NCBI RefSeq assembly: GCF_030388665.1 | Contig: NZ_CP128846.1 | Span: forward strand, 7,281,001-7,345,000 | From: Streptomyces flavofungini | Lineage (GTDB): Bacteria; Actinomycetota; Actinomycetes; Streptomycetales; Streptomycetaceae | Length of the DNA: 64,000 nt | Direction of reading: 5' to 3' | In this document: piece by piece, positions 15,121-23,869 of the stretch | Layout: each line of letters begins with the position of its first letter | How positions within the stretch are numbered: position 1 is the stretch's first letter | The notes under the pieces: model-generated | What the model was told of the DNA's origin: nothing | What the model saw: the letters and a program-made list of their open reading frames with translations, nothing else | The model's database searches: none | Made by a program: the position numbers and the translations under genes

Positions 15121-16239
15121 TCATCTTTCCGACCGGGTCCGCGCCGGGGCGTCCGCCGGGGCCACGTCCTGGAGGAGTTGGCCGAAGGCCGCTTCGTCGA
15201 TGACCGGCGTGCCGTACGCCCGGGCCTTCGTCGTCTTCGACGTGCCCGAGTCCGGGTCGTTGGTGACGAGCAGGCTCGTCAGCCGCGACACGCTCGTCGC
15301 GATGTGCAGGCCCGCCTCGAACGCCCGGTCCTCCAGGAGCTCGCGGTCCACGGAGGTGTCCCCGGAGAAGGCGACGCGCATGCCCTGCTTGAGGGGCTTG
15401 CCGTCCTCCCACCGCCCGGGGTTCGGGAACGGACAGGCGGGGCGCTTGCGGGAGGGGCGCCAACTGCCGGGCTGGTACGAGGAGTACCCCGCGTACGACG
15501 GAGACGCCGAAGGGGCGCCGGACCCGGGGGAGCGGCCGCCCTGACGGCCGATGCGGGCGCCGTCCGACCACTCGGTCAGCGGGCGGCACTCCAGGAGCGG
15601 CAGCCGCACGCCCCCGCTCGCCGCCGCCCGCAGGCTCGGCCGGAACGCCTCGGCGAGGACCCGGGCGTCGTCGAGGGCGTGGTGGGCGTGGCGCTGGACG
15701 ACGCCGAAGTGGGCCGCGAGGGACTCCAGCTTGTGGTTGGGCAGCGGCAGGCCGAGCTCCTTGGAGAGCGCGATGGTGCACAGGCGCTGACGGACGGGGG
15801 CGGTGCGCTCCGCGCGGGCGTACTCCCTGGCGATCATCGACCAGTCGAAGACGGCGTTGTGCGCGACGAGGACGCGGTCCGCGAGGCGGGTCGCGAACTC
15901 CTCGGCGATGTCGGCGAAGAGCGGGGCGTCGGCCAGTTTGTCGCTCGTCAGGCCGTGGATCCAGACCGGGCCGGGGTCGCGCTGCGGGTTCACCAGTGTG
16001 TACCAGTGGTCCTCGACCTCGCCGCGGGCGTCCAGGCGGTAGACCGCGGCCGAGATGATCCGGTCGTCTCTGGACAGGCCGGTGGTCTCGACGTCGACGA
16101 CCGCGTACCCCGAAGGGTAGGCGGTCGGCCAGGGGGTCTCGGACCCCGGCGCGGACGCGTCGGTCGTCGCCGGGGATTCCGGGGTCGCCGGAGTCGCGGT
16201 CGGCGCCGTCGGCGGTGCGGTCGTGCGGTCTTCGAGCAT
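15121..16239 (-). CDS. DEDDh 3'-5' exonuclease with C-terminal BRCT domain
   Basis: A 372-residue protein. The exonuclease core carries the DEDDh residues: VVDVETTG (about 47-54), HNAVFDW (about 126-132) and HHALDDAR (about 185-192). After a Gly/Ser/Pro-rich linker with RKRPACPFPNPG, a BRCT-like domain follows (GMRVAFSGDTSVDRELLEDR, then TSLLVTNDPDSGTSKTTKA). BRCT fused to a DnaQ-type nuclease suggests a role in DNA repair or replication proofreading, distinct from the main polymerase subunit. The first 40 residues are Thr/Pro-rich and probably disordered. The stop of this gene lies close to the metallothionein-like gene, both on the minus strand. Confidence 0.9.
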   Translation of the reverse strand: MLEDRTTAPPTAPTATPATPESPATTDASAPGSETPWPTAYPSGYAVVDVETTGLSRDDRIISAAVYRLDARGEVEDHWYTLVNPQRDPGPVWIHGLTSDKLADAPLFADIAEEFATRLADRVLVAHNAVFDWSMIAREYARAERTAPVRQRLCTIALSKELGLPLPNHKLESLAAHFGVVQRHAHHALDDARVLAEAFRPSLRAAASGGVRLPLLECRPLTEWSDGARIGRQGGRSPGSGAPSASPSYAGYSSYQPGSWRPSRKRPACPFPNPGRWEDGKPLKQGMRVAFSGDTSVDRELLEDRAFEAGLHIATSVSRLTSLLVTNDPDSGTSKTTKARAYGTPVIDEAAFGQLLQDVAPADAPARTRSER

Positions 16240-16335
16240 GGTCCATGAGGATACGGGCCGCGACCGACAGTCAGGTCCCTGGGCCGGGCAGTCGTCCCGC
16301 GGAAGGGGCGGGCGCCGCTCGGGGCGCCGGGGGTG

Positions 16336-16977
16336 TCAGTCTCCTGAGGGGGGTTCGAGCAACCCCGCCACCAGCGCCCGCACCGACAGCGTGAACAGCC
16401 GCTCCGTGTCCGGCGGCCGGGCGAGGGCGCGGGCGAGGGCCGGGTCCTGCTCGGCGGCCCGCGTGTCCCACAGCTCCCCTTCGCCGGGGCGTTGCACCGG
16501 CGCGCGCTCGCGGTTGCGCTCGACCAGGACGTGGCCGACGACATGCACCTGGACGGCGCGCACCGCGTCGGCGGCCCGGGCGCCGCGCAGCCCCGCCGCG
16601 TGCACCTCGTGCACCAGGGCCCGCTGCGCGGGCAGGAACATCCGCTCCGTCAGGCCGCGTTCGTGGACCATCGCGATGAGGTGCGGGTGGTCGCGAAGGA
16701 GCCGGCGCAGGGCGCGCGCCACGGACGCGATGCGCCGGGCGGGCGTGCTCCCCCGGGGGCGGATCTCGCCGAGGTCGGCGACGGTCCGCTCGACGAGGGC
16801 GTCCAGGAGCTGCTCGCGGTTGCCGACGTGCCAGTAGATCGAGGTGACGGCCGTGCCGAGCTCGGCGGCGAGCCCCCGCATGGTCAGGGCGGCGGGGCCG
16901 TGCTGCTTGACGAGGCCCGCGGCGGCGGCCAGGACCTGGTCCCGGTCCAGCTGCGCACGCGTCTCTTTACCCTTCAC
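16336..16977 (-). CDS. TetR/AcrR family regulator of the adjacent catabolic operon
   Basis: A 213-residue protein with an N-terminal HTH (ALTMRGLAAELGTAVTSIYW, about 29-48, then HVGNREQLLDALV) and an all-helical ligand domain. The GTG start at 16977 has AGGAG four bases upstream. It is divergent from the acetoacetate decarboxylase gene, 71 bp between starts, with a perfect inverted repeat at 16987-17001, so it most likely represses both itself and the operon. The ligand is presumably a substrate or intermediate of that operon (inference). Confidence 0.9.
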   Translation of the reverse strand: MKGKETRAQLDRDQVLAAAAGLVKQHGPAALTMRGLAAELGTAVTSIYWHVGNREQLLDALVERTVADLGEIRPRGSTPARRIASVARALRRLLRDHPHLIAMVHERGLTERMFLPAQRALVHEVHAAGLRGARAADAVRAVQVHVVGHVLVERNRERAPVQRPGEGELWDTRAAEQDPALARALARPPDTERLFTLSVRALVAGLLEPPSGD

Positions 16978-16986
16978 GGCTCCTGT

Positions 16987-17001
16987 TGTAACTGTGTTAC
17001 A
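16987..17001. promoter_or_regulatory. TetR operator, perfect inverted repeat
   Basis: TGTAAC-TGT-GTTACA, a 6-bp perfect palindrome with a 3-bp spacer, placed between the divergent tetR and decarboxylase starts (10 bases from the tetR start). This is the size and position of a TetR-family operator controlling both directions. Confidence 0.75.
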
Positions 17002-17048
17002 GAACCCCCGCAAGTATCTGACAGTCCGTCGGCGAAGGGTGGTACGGC

Positions 17049-17846
17049 ATGGCACGCGTACGCTACGGCGCGCGCACCGAGGCCGAGATGGCCGCGACGC
17101 GCACCGCGCACACCAAGCTCCCCGACATCTGGTCCACGGGTGTCGTGGCCGTGTGGGAGAGCGACCCGGACGCGGTGGCGGCGGTCCTGCCACCGCCCCT
17201 GAAGCCCAGGGACCGGCCCCTGGTGCGGGTCGGCGTCAGCCGGGTGGAGCTCGCCGGGTATCCGCTGGGCGCGGGTTCCGTGGCCGTCGCCGCGGAGCAC
17301 GGCGGCGTGGCCGGCTGGTATCCGCTGGTGATGCCGATGACGCACGAGCGCGCCCTGACCGGCGGCCGCGAGGTCTTCGGCGAGCCCAAGAAGCTGGGCG
17401 AGGTCACCGTCGAGCGCGACGGACTCGTGGTGCGGGCCGCCATGGCCCGGCACGGCATCGCGTTCGTGGAGGTGCGCGGCGCCGTGAGCGGCGGCCTGCC
17501 GCTGCCGGAGCCCGCGCGGAAGACCGACTTCTACTTCAAGTTCCTGCCCGCGGTGGACGGTTCGGGCTTCGACGCGGACCCGGTGCTCGTGCACTGCGTA
17601 CGCGAGGAGCGGGTCCGCAGGCTGGAGAGCGTCACCGGGGACGTGGTGCTGCGCGAGTCGATGTACGACCCGGTGGCGGACCTGCCCGTGCGCCGCCTGG
17701 TGGAGATCACCATCGGCGAGAAGACCAGCGACCAGCGGGGCCGGGTGGTGGAGCGCGTCGACGCGCAGGCGCTGCTTCCTTACGTCCACCAGCGCTACGA
17801 CGACCCGCGGCAGGTCCTGGACGGCCCGCCCGAGGGGAGCGTCTGA
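17049..17846 (+). CDS. Acetoacetate decarboxylase family protein
   Basis: A 265-residue protein of the acetoacetate decarboxylase fold. The segment GGREVFGEPKKLGEV (about 108-122) matches the region with the Schiff-base Lys of the clostridial enzyme (GFPKK-type), so the catalytic Lys is likely present. Actinobacterial members often act on beta-keto or hydrolysed ring acids rather than acetoacetate. It is the first gene of a four-gene run (SDR, two amidohydrolases), with one base between its stop and the SDR start. It is controlled by the divergent TetR. The role in a multi-step breakdown route is inferred from context. Confidence 0.85.
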   Translation: MARVRYGARTEAEMAATRTAHTKLPDIWSTGVVAVWESDPDAVAAVLPPPLKPRDRPLVRVGVSRVELAGYPLGAGSVAVAAEHGGVAGWYPLVMPMTHERALTGGREVFGEPKKLGEVTVERDGLVVRAAMARHGIAFVEVRGAVSGGLPLPEPARKTDFYFKFLPAVDGSGFDADPVLVHCVREERVRRLESVTGDVVLRESMYDPVADLPVRRLVEITIGEKTSDQRGRVVERVDAQALLPYVHQRYDDPRQVLDGPPEGSV

Positions 17847-17847
17847 C

Positions 17848-18732
17848 ATGGAGCTGCGCGCCGGGCAGGTCGCCGTCGTCACGGGTGCGGCGAGCGGCGT
17901 CGGGCTCGCCCTCGCACGGCGGTTCGCGGCGGACGGCCTCACCGTCGTGCTCGCCGACGTCGAGGAGGGCGCTCTGGAGAAGGCCGCGGCCGCCCTGCGC
18001 GCGGACGGGGCGGCCGTGCACGCGCGCGTGGTCGACGTCGGCGTGCGCGAGCAGGTCGTCGCGCTCGCCGACGACACCTACGACCGGTTCGGGGCCGTGC
18101 ACGTTCTGTGCAACAACGCCGGGGTCGGCTCCGGCGCCGAGGGCCGGATGTGGGAGCACGACCCGAACGACTGGAAGTGGGCCTTCGAAGTCAACGTGTG
18201 GGGCGTCTTCCACGGCATCCAGGCGTTCGTGCCGCGCATGCTCGCGGGCGGCGACGAGGGCCACGTCGTCAACACCTCCTCCGGGGACGGCGGCATCGCG
18301 CCGCTGCCGACGGCGTCCGTGTACGCGGTCACCAAGGCGGCCGTCGTGACGATGACGGAGTCCCTGTACGCGCACCTCAAAGCTGAGCACGCGCGCGTGG
18401 GCGCCTCCGTGCTCTTTCCCGGGCCGCACATGCTGCGCACCGGCCTGTGGGAGTCGCACCGCAACCGCCCCGAGCGGTACGCCAAGTCCCGCCCCCGCAG
18501 GACGCCCTACCGCAGCCTCGGCCAGTGGGAGGCGGCCATGCGGGAGGCCGGGCAGGAGGTCGCGTTCACGCCCGTGGAGGACGTCGCGGACCTCGTGGCC
18601 GAGGGCGTCGCGGCGGGCCGCTTCTGGCTGCTGCCCGCGAGCGAGCACAGCGACCGGCAGATCAAGGCCCGGGCGCAGTCGATGCTCGGCCGGACCGACC
18701 CGTCGTACCTGGAGAGCTTCATCCTGGACTGA
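17848..18732 (+). CDS. SDR family NAD(P)-dependent oxidoreductase
   Basis: A 294-residue classical SDR with complete motifs: TGAASGVG (about 12-19), NNAGVG (about 90-95), catalytic Ser in NTSSGDGG and YAVTK (Tyr/Lys, about 155-159). The length and the C-terminal extension (RFWLLPASEHSDRQIKARAQ) place it with long-chain alcohol or hydroxyacid dehydrogenases found in catabolic clusters. It follows the decarboxylase gene with one base between, and 10 bp precede the amidohydrolase gene, so all are one transcript. Confidence 0.88.
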   Translation: MELRAGQVAVVTGAASGVGLALARRFAADGLTVVLADVEEGALEKAAAALRADGAAVHARVVDVGVREQVVALADDTYDRFGAVHVLCNNAGVGSGAEGRMWEHDPNDWKWAFEVNVWGVFHGIQAFVPRMLAGGDEGHVVNTSSGDGGIAPLPTASVYAVTKAAVVTMTESLYAHLKAEHARVGASVLFPGPHMLRTGLWESHRNRPERYAKSRPRRTPYRSLGQWEAAMREAGQEVAFTPVEDVADLVAEGVAAGRFWLLPASEHSDRQIKARAQSMLGRTDPSYLESFILD

Positions 18733-18742
18733 GGGAGCCGTC

Positions 18743-20059
18743 ATGACGGACCCGCACGACACCCGAGAACCCCGGCAGGGGTTCGAAGAGCCCTACCTGA
18801 TCGTGTCCTCCGACTGCCACGCCGGCCTGCCCACCGAGGAGTACCGGCCCTACCTGGACGCCCGGTTCCACCGGGACTTCGACGAGTTCCTCGGCGGGCG
18901 CGAGCGGCGCCGCGAGGAGATGACCCGGCTCGGCATCCGCAACGAGGCCTTCGCCGACCGGTGGTTCAGCGACAACGAGGAAGGCCTCAGGGGCGGCTGG
19001 GACCCCGCGCAGCGGCTCAAGGAGCTGGACGGCGACGGGGTGGCCGCGGAAGTCGTCTTCCCGGACGCCGACGCCGTGGACAGCCGGACCGCCGCGCCCT
19101 TCGGAGTGGGCCTCGGCCTCTCCGGCGACCAGGACCCCGAACTCGGCATGGCGGGCGCCCAGGCGCACAACCGCTGGCTCGCCGACTTCGTGTCGGGCAA
19201 CCCCGAACGGCACTGCGGCGTCGCCCTGCTGCCCGTCACCGGCGAGGTCGACCGGGTCGTCGCCGAGATCCACCGCGCCAGGGAGTCGGGGCTCGGCGCC
19301 CTGATGATCCCCTCCATGTGGGTCGACAAGGCGCCCTACCACGACCGGCGTTACGACCCCGTATGGTCCGCCGCGGCCGAGTGCGCGATGCCCGTGCTCA
19401 CCCACTCCGGGGCGGCGCCCCGCGAGGAGTACGGCGACCACCTCGGCATCTACGTCTCCGAAGTGACCTGGTGGCCCGCCCGGCCACTGTGGTTCCTGCT
19501 CTGGTCCGGGGTCTTCGAGCGGCACCCGGGGCTCAGGTTCGGGGTCGCGGAGTCGGGCTGCTGGTGGCTGCCGAACCTGCTGTGGTTCATGGACCGGCTC
19601 TACCTGGGCGCGCACGGCGGCAAGAAGCTGTCGCCGTTCGCCGAGCTGAAGCGCCCGCCGCACGAGTACCTGGACCGGCAGATCTTCGTCTGCGCCACCA
19701 ACACCAAACGCCGTGAGCTGGCCCAGCGCTACGAGATCGGCGTCGACAACATCCTCTGGGGCAGCGACTTCCCGCACCCCGAGGGCACCTGGCCCGACAC
19801 GCGCGCGTGGCTCGCGAAGACCTTCCACGACATCCCCGTCGCCGAGACCCGCCGCATGCTGGGCCTCGCCGCAGCCGAGGTCTTCGGCTTCGACACCGCG
19901 AAGCTCGCCCCGCTGGCCCGCCGCATCGGACCGGCCCCCGCCGACCTCGGCCAGGACCCCGACCAGCGCGCCGTCGATGCCTCCTGGGCCCGCTCGCGCG
20001 AGACGGGCCGCCACTGGCTGACCGGCCACGACTTCCCGACGCTCGGGGTGACCCCATGA
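18743..20059 (+). CDS. Amidohydrolase family protein (ACMSD-like), first of a pair
   Basis: A 438-residue TIM-barrel metalloenzyme of the amidohydrolase 2 type. Likely metal ligands are in SSDCHAG (about 22-28, Asp and His), THSGAAP (about 218-224) and WGSDFPHPEG (about 338-347, conserved Asp near the C-terminus). Family members hydrolyse or decarboxylate carboxylated rings and semialdehydes. It shares layout with the next gene but carries insertions. The stop overlaps the ATG of that gene (ATGA), implying coupled translation and possibly a heteromeric enzyme. The substrate is unknown. Confidence 0.86.
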   Translation: MTDPHDTREPRQGFEEPYLIVSSDCHAGLPTEEYRPYLDARFHRDFDEFLGGRERRREEMTRLGIRNEAFADRWFSDNEEGLRGGWDPAQRLKELDGDGVAAEVVFPDADAVDSRTAAPFGVGLGLSGDQDPELGMAGAQAHNRWLADFVSGNPERHCGVALLPVTGEVDRVVAEIHRARESGLGALMIPSMWVDKAPYHDRRYDPVWSAAAECAMPVLTHSGAAPREEYGDHLGIYVSEVTWWPARPLWFLLWSGVFERHPGLRFGVAESGCWWLPNLLWFMDRLYLGAHGGKKLSPFAELKRPPHEYLDRQIFVCATNTKRRELAQRYEIGVDNILWGSDFPHPEGTWPDTRAWLAKTFHDIPVAETRRMLGLAAAEVFGFDTAKLAPLARRIGPAPADLGQDPDQRAVDASWARSRETGRHWLTGHDFPTLGVTP

Positions 20060-21309
20060 CGTACACCGACACGACGTACACCGGCACCGACCGCTACACC
20101 GTCATCTCCGCCGACTGCCACGCCGGCGCCGACCTCCTCGACTACAGGCCCTACCTGGAAACCCGCCACCACGACGCCTTCGACGCCTGGGCGGCCACCT
20201 ACGTCAATCCGTACGAGGACCTGCTCGCCGACACCGCCGACCGCAACTGGAACTCCGAGCGCCGCCTCGCCGAGCTGGAGGCCGACGGCATCGTCGCCGA
20301 GGTCGTGTTCCCGAACACCATCCCGCCGTTCTTCCCCTCGGCGTCCCTGATGGCCCCGGCGCCCACCCGGCAGGAGTACGAGCAGCGCTGGGCGGGCCTG
20401 CGCGCCCACAACCGCTGGCTCGCGGACTTCTGCGCGGCGGCGCCCGGGCGGCGGGCGGGCGTCTTCCAGATCCTGCTCAACGACGTCGAGGAGGCCGTCA
20501 AGGAGGTCCGCCGGTGCGTCGGCGCGGGCCTCACTGGCGGGGTCCTCGTGCCCGGTACGCCGCCGGGGTCGGGCCTGCCCGAGCTGTACTCGCAGACGTA
20601 CGACCCGCTGTGGGCGGTCTGCGCGGAGCTCGGCGTGCCCGTGAACCACCACGCGGGCTCGGCCTCGCCGCCGCTCGGCGACGAGCCCGCCGCACGCGCG
20701 GTGTTCATGGTGGAGACGACGTGGTTCTCCCACCGGGCGCTGTGGCACCTGATGTTCGGCGGCGCGTTCCGGCGCCACCCCGAGCTGAAGCTGGTCCTCA
20801 CCGAGCAGGGCTCCGGCTGGATCCCGGGCGTGCTCGCGATGCTGGACTACTACCACGGGCGGCTCGTCGCGGCCGTCGCGCGCCGTGACACCGCCGAGTC
20901 CAAGTTCGGCGCCGGGCTCTTCGAGGCCATGGGCAAGGGGCCGTCCGAGGTGTGGCGGGAGAACTGCTTCGTGGGCGCGAGCTTCATGCGGCCGCACGAG
21001 GCGGCGGTGCGCGACCGCGTCGGCCTCGACAAGATCATGTGGGGCAGCGACTACCCGCACGACGAGGGCACCCACCCCTTCTCGCGCGAGGGCCTGCGCG
21101 CCGCCTACGCGGGCCTGCCCCCGGCCGAGGTCGCGGCCATGGCGGGCGGCAACGCGGCCCGCGTGTACGGCTTCGACCTGCGTCGGCTCGACGCGATCGC
21201 GGCCCGGGTCGGGCCCACCGTCCAGGAGCTCGCCGAACCCCTGAAGGAGACACCGGCCGGGGCGACGAGCCCGGTGTTCGCGCCCGGCGGGCAGACCAGG
21301 GTCTGGTGA
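20056..21309 (+). CDS. Amidohydrolase family protein, second of a pair
   Basis: A 417-residue paralogue of the preceding protein, with SADCHAG (about 17-23), NHHAGS (about 198-203) and WGSDYPHDEG (about 331-340), so all metal-site segments are retained. The Thr/Tyr-rich N-terminus differs. Two different amidohydrolases translated together suggest either consecutive steps or an unequal-subunit complex. It ends the operon; 55 bp later a VIT1-type gene starts on the same strand. Confidence 0.86.
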   Translation: MTYTDTTYTGTDRYTVISADCHAGADLLDYRPYLETRHHDAFDAWAATYVNPYEDLLADTADRNWNSERRLAELEADGIVAEVVFPNTIPPFFPSASLMAPAPTRQEYEQRWAGLRAHNRWLADFCAAAPGRRAGVFQILLNDVEEAVKEVRRCVGAGLTGGVLVPGTPPGSGLPELYSQTYDPLWAVCAELGVPVNHHAGSASPPLGDEPAARAVFMVETTWFSHRALWHLMFGGAFRRHPELKLVLTEQGSGWIPGVLAMLDYYHGRLVAAVARRDTAESKFGAGLFEAMGKGPSEVWRENCFVGASFMRPHEAAVRDRVGLDKIMWGSDYPHDEGTHPFSREGLRAAYAGLPPAEVAAMAGGNAARVYGFDLRRLDAIAARVGPTVQELAEPLKETPAGATSPVFAPGGQTRVW

Positions 21310-21364
21310 ACCTCCCGGTGCGCCGCTGCCGCGCGGGCGGCGCACCGGGTGAGACCCTCCCCAG

Positions 21365-22087
21365 ATGAGCGAGAAGGCGCCGGCCCCCGACCACGACGAG
21401 GCCCACGGCGGTGCGCTCGGCACCCGCCTCAACTGGCTGCGGGCCGCGGTGCTCGGCGCCAACGACGGCATCGTGTCCACCGCGGGCCTCGTCGTCGGCG
21501 TCGCCGGTGCCACCAGCGAGCGCGCCACGATCCTGACGGCGGGCCTCGCCGGACTGCTCGCCGGGTCGATGTCGATGGCCGCGGGCGAGTACGTCTCGGT
21601 GTCCACCCAGCGCGACTCCGAGAAGGCCGCCCTCGCCCTGGAGAAGCGCGAACTGCGCGAGCAGCCGGAGGCCGAACTCGCCGAGCTGACCGACCTGCTC
21701 GAAGGGCGCGGGCTCAGCCGCGACGTGGCCCGCGAGGCCGCCGAACAGCTCACCGAGCGGGACGCGCTGCGCGCCCACGCGCGCGTGGAGCTCGGCATCG
21801 ACCCCGACGCGCTGACCAACCCCTGGCACGCCGCGTGGGCGAGCTTCCTCGCGTTCACCGCGGGCGCGCTGCTGCCGCTGCTCGCCATGGTGCTCCCGCC
21901 GGCCGACTGGCGCCTCGGCGTCACCGTCCTCTCGGTCCTCGGCGCGCTCGCCCTCACCGGCCTCAGCAGCGCCCGGCTCGGCTCCGCGGCGGTGCGGCCC
22001 GCCGTCGTGCGGAACGTGGCGGGCGGGGCGCTCGCGATGGCGGTGACGTACGGGGCGGGGGCGCTGCTCGGCGCGGCCGGGGTGTGA
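21365..22087 (+). CDS. VIT1/CCC1 family iron/manganese transporter
   Basis: A 240-residue membrane protein. The N-terminal signature NWLRAAVLGANDGIVSTAGL (about 22-41) and SMSMAAGEYVSVSTQRDSE (about 67-85) are diagnostic of VIT1/CCC1. A cytoplasmic charged helical hairpin (about 86-140, LAELTDLLEGRGLSRDVARE) is the usual metal-binding loop, followed by three more helices. It exports Fe(II) or Mn(II) from the cytoplasm against toxicity. No iron-responsive operator was recognised upstream. Confidence 0.9.
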   Translation: MSEKAPAPDHDEAHGGALGTRLNWLRAAVLGANDGIVSTAGLVVGVAGATSERATILTAGLAGLLAGSMSMAAGEYVSVSTQRDSEKAALALEKRELREQPEAELAELTDLLEGRGLSRDVAREAAEQLTERDALRAHARVELGIDPDALTNPWHAAWASFLAFTAGALLPLLAMVLPPADWRLGVTVLSVLGALALTGLSSARLGSAAVRPAVVRNVAGGALAMAVTYGAGALLGAAGV

Positions 22088-22232
22088 GGCGGAGGTACGG
22101 ACCTGGGCCCCGCGAGCGGTGGAGCGCGGCCCCGCATTGGTGGAGATCGCCAAAAACCGATGCCGTACCCGCGGTAATACTTATCGGTAACAACCTCTAG
22201 CGGCAGCCCAGAGGCCGTTCTACCGTGCACGC

Positions 22233-23117
22233 ATGTCCCCGAACCTGCCCGATGTCGTGCTGTGGTCCATCCCCGCCTTCGTGGTGCTCACGGTCGTCGA
22301 GATCATCAGCCACCGTGTCCACCCCGACGAGGACGCCGCCGGGTACGAGACCAAGGACGCCGCCACCAGCATCACCATGGGGCTCGGCAGTCTGGTCTTC
22401 GACTTCCTCTGGAAGATCCCGATCGTCGCCGTCTACTCCGGGGTGTACGCGCTGACGCCGCTGCGCGTGCCCGTCCTGTGGTGGACGATCCCGCTGATGC
22501 TGCTCGCGCAGGACTTCTTCTACTACTGGTCGCACCGCGGCCACCACGTCATCCGCGTCCTGTGGGCCTGCCACGTGGTGCACCACTCCAGCGAGAAGTT
22601 CAACTTCACCACCGCGCTCCGCCAGCCCTGGACGAGCCTGACGGTGTGGCCGTTCTACCTGCCGCTGATCGCGCTCGGCGTGCACCCCGCGGCCCTCGCC
22701 TTCTGCTCCGCGACGAACCTCGTCTACCAGTTCTGGATCCACACCGAACGCATCGGCAAGCTGCCCCGGCCCATCGAGTACGTCTTCAACACACCGTCCC
22801 ACCACCGCGTCCACCACGCGTCCCAGGGCGGCTACCTGGACCGCAACTTCGGCGGCATCCTGATCGTCTGGGACCGCCTCTTCCGCTCCTGGGTCCCCGA
22901 GACCGACCGCCCGGTCTACGGCCTCACGAAGAACATCACGACGTACAACCCGCTGCGCGTCGCCACCCACGAGTACGCGGCGATCGCCAGGGACCTGAAG
23001 CAGGCGGCCACCTGGAGCGACCGGGCGGGCCACGTCTTCCGGGGACCGGGCTGGCAGCCGCCCCAGTCACCGACCGCCGCGCCGACGCGGGAACGCACGA
23101 CGGAGCCCGCGGCGTGA
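22233..23117 (+). CDS. Sterol desaturase/fatty acid hydroxylase family protein
   Basis: A 294-residue integral membrane di-iron oxygenase. The eight-His pattern is complete: HRGHH (about 100-104), HVVHHSSE (about 112-119), then HTERIG and HHRVHHASQGG (about 189-199). Four to five hydrophobic segments surround it. Bacterial members hydroxylate or desaturate lipids such as carotenoids, hopanoids or ether lipids. The next gene encodes a lysoplasmalogenase-type membrane enzyme overlapping by four bases, which points to ether/alkenyl lipid metabolism: the animal ether-lipid monooxygenase TMEM195 belongs to this family and TMEM86 to the next. Confidence 0.9.
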   Translation: MSPNLPDVVLWSIPAFVVLTVVEIISHRVHPDEDAAGYETKDAATSITMGLGSLVFDFLWKIPIVAVYSGVYALTPLRVPVLWWTIPLMLLAQDFFYYWSHRGHHVIRVLWACHVVHHSSEKFNFTTALRQPWTSLTVWPFYLPLIALGVHPAALAFCSATNLVYQFWIHTERIGKLPRPIEYVFNTPSHHRVHHASQGGYLDRNFGGILIVWDRLFRSWVPETDRPVYGLTKNITTYNPLRVATHEYAAIARDLKQAATWSDRAGHVFRGPGWQPPQSPTAAPTRERTTEPAA

Positions 23118-23869
23118 GCCGCATGGAGCCGGGCGAGCCGACACTCGCACCCTCCGTCGGGGGAGGGTGGGCCCAGCTCCCGCTGCCGGGCACCGATACG
23201 CCCACGTCCAGGAGGCACAGCTACGGCACAGTGGCCCTTGCGGCCTTCGCCCTGGCGGCGGCGGGAGACCTGGCCGCTCTGGCCCTCGGGTCCGACACGG
23301 GCCACACCGTACTGAAGCCCCTCCTCATGCCCCTGCTCGCGGCCTACGCGGTCCTCCGCGCAGGCCCACCCCTGCTGGCGGCAGCCCTCCTCTTCGGCTG
23401 GGGCGGCGACGTCCTCCTCCTCGGCGACGCCGACCCCCTCTTCCTCGCGGGCATGGGCTCCTTCGCCGTCGGCCACCTCTGCTACCTCGCGCTGTTCCGC
23501 AGACACGGCGAGCAGCACGCCCCGGCCCGGGGCACCTTCGTCGTGGCCACCTACGCCTGCGCCCTGATCGTCACCGTGGCGCTCCTGTGGACCGACCTGC
23601 CGTCGGACATGCGGATCCCGGTGGCGGGCTACAGCCTGCTCCTGACCGCCATGGCGTTCGGCGCGACCACCCTCGGCCTGACCGCGGCGGCGGGCGGAGG
23701 CCTCTTCCTGCTCTCGGACACCCTCATCGCCACGGACGTCGCCGACTGGCCCCAGGCGCCACGCCCCGACTTCTGGATCATGCTGACCTACCTGGCCGCC
23801 CAGGCCCTCCTGACCCGGGGCGTGCTCACCGGCGCCCTCACCAACGGATCGGCACCGGAACGACGGTGA
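23114..23869 (+). CDS. Lysoplasmalogenase (YhhN/TMEM86 family)
   Basis: A 251-residue polytopic protein with about eight hydrophobic segments after a 35-residue polar head. Family hallmarks are KPLLMPLLAAYAV (about 68-80), ALLFGWGGDVLLL (about 92-104) and LFLLSDTLIA (about 197-206), with the two conserved Asp in FGWGGD and LSDT. TMEM86/YhhN enzymes cleave the vinyl-ether bond of lysoplasmalogens. The GTG start overlaps the preceding stop; an ATG nine bases later is possible. The 3' end overlaps the convergent CopD gene by 32 bp. Confidence 0.87.
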   Translation: MSRMEPGEPTLAPSVGGGWAQLPLPGTDTPTSRRHSYGTVALAAFALAAAGDLAALALGSDTGHTVLKPLLMPLLAAYAVLRAGPPLLAAALLFGWGGDVLLLGDADPLFLAGMGSFAVGHLCYLALFRRHGEQHAPARGTFVVATYACALIVTVALLWTDLPSDMRIPVAGYSLLLTAMAFGATTLGLTAAAGGGLFLLSDTLIATDVADWPQAPRPDFWIMLTYLAAQALLTRGVLTGALTNGSAPERR

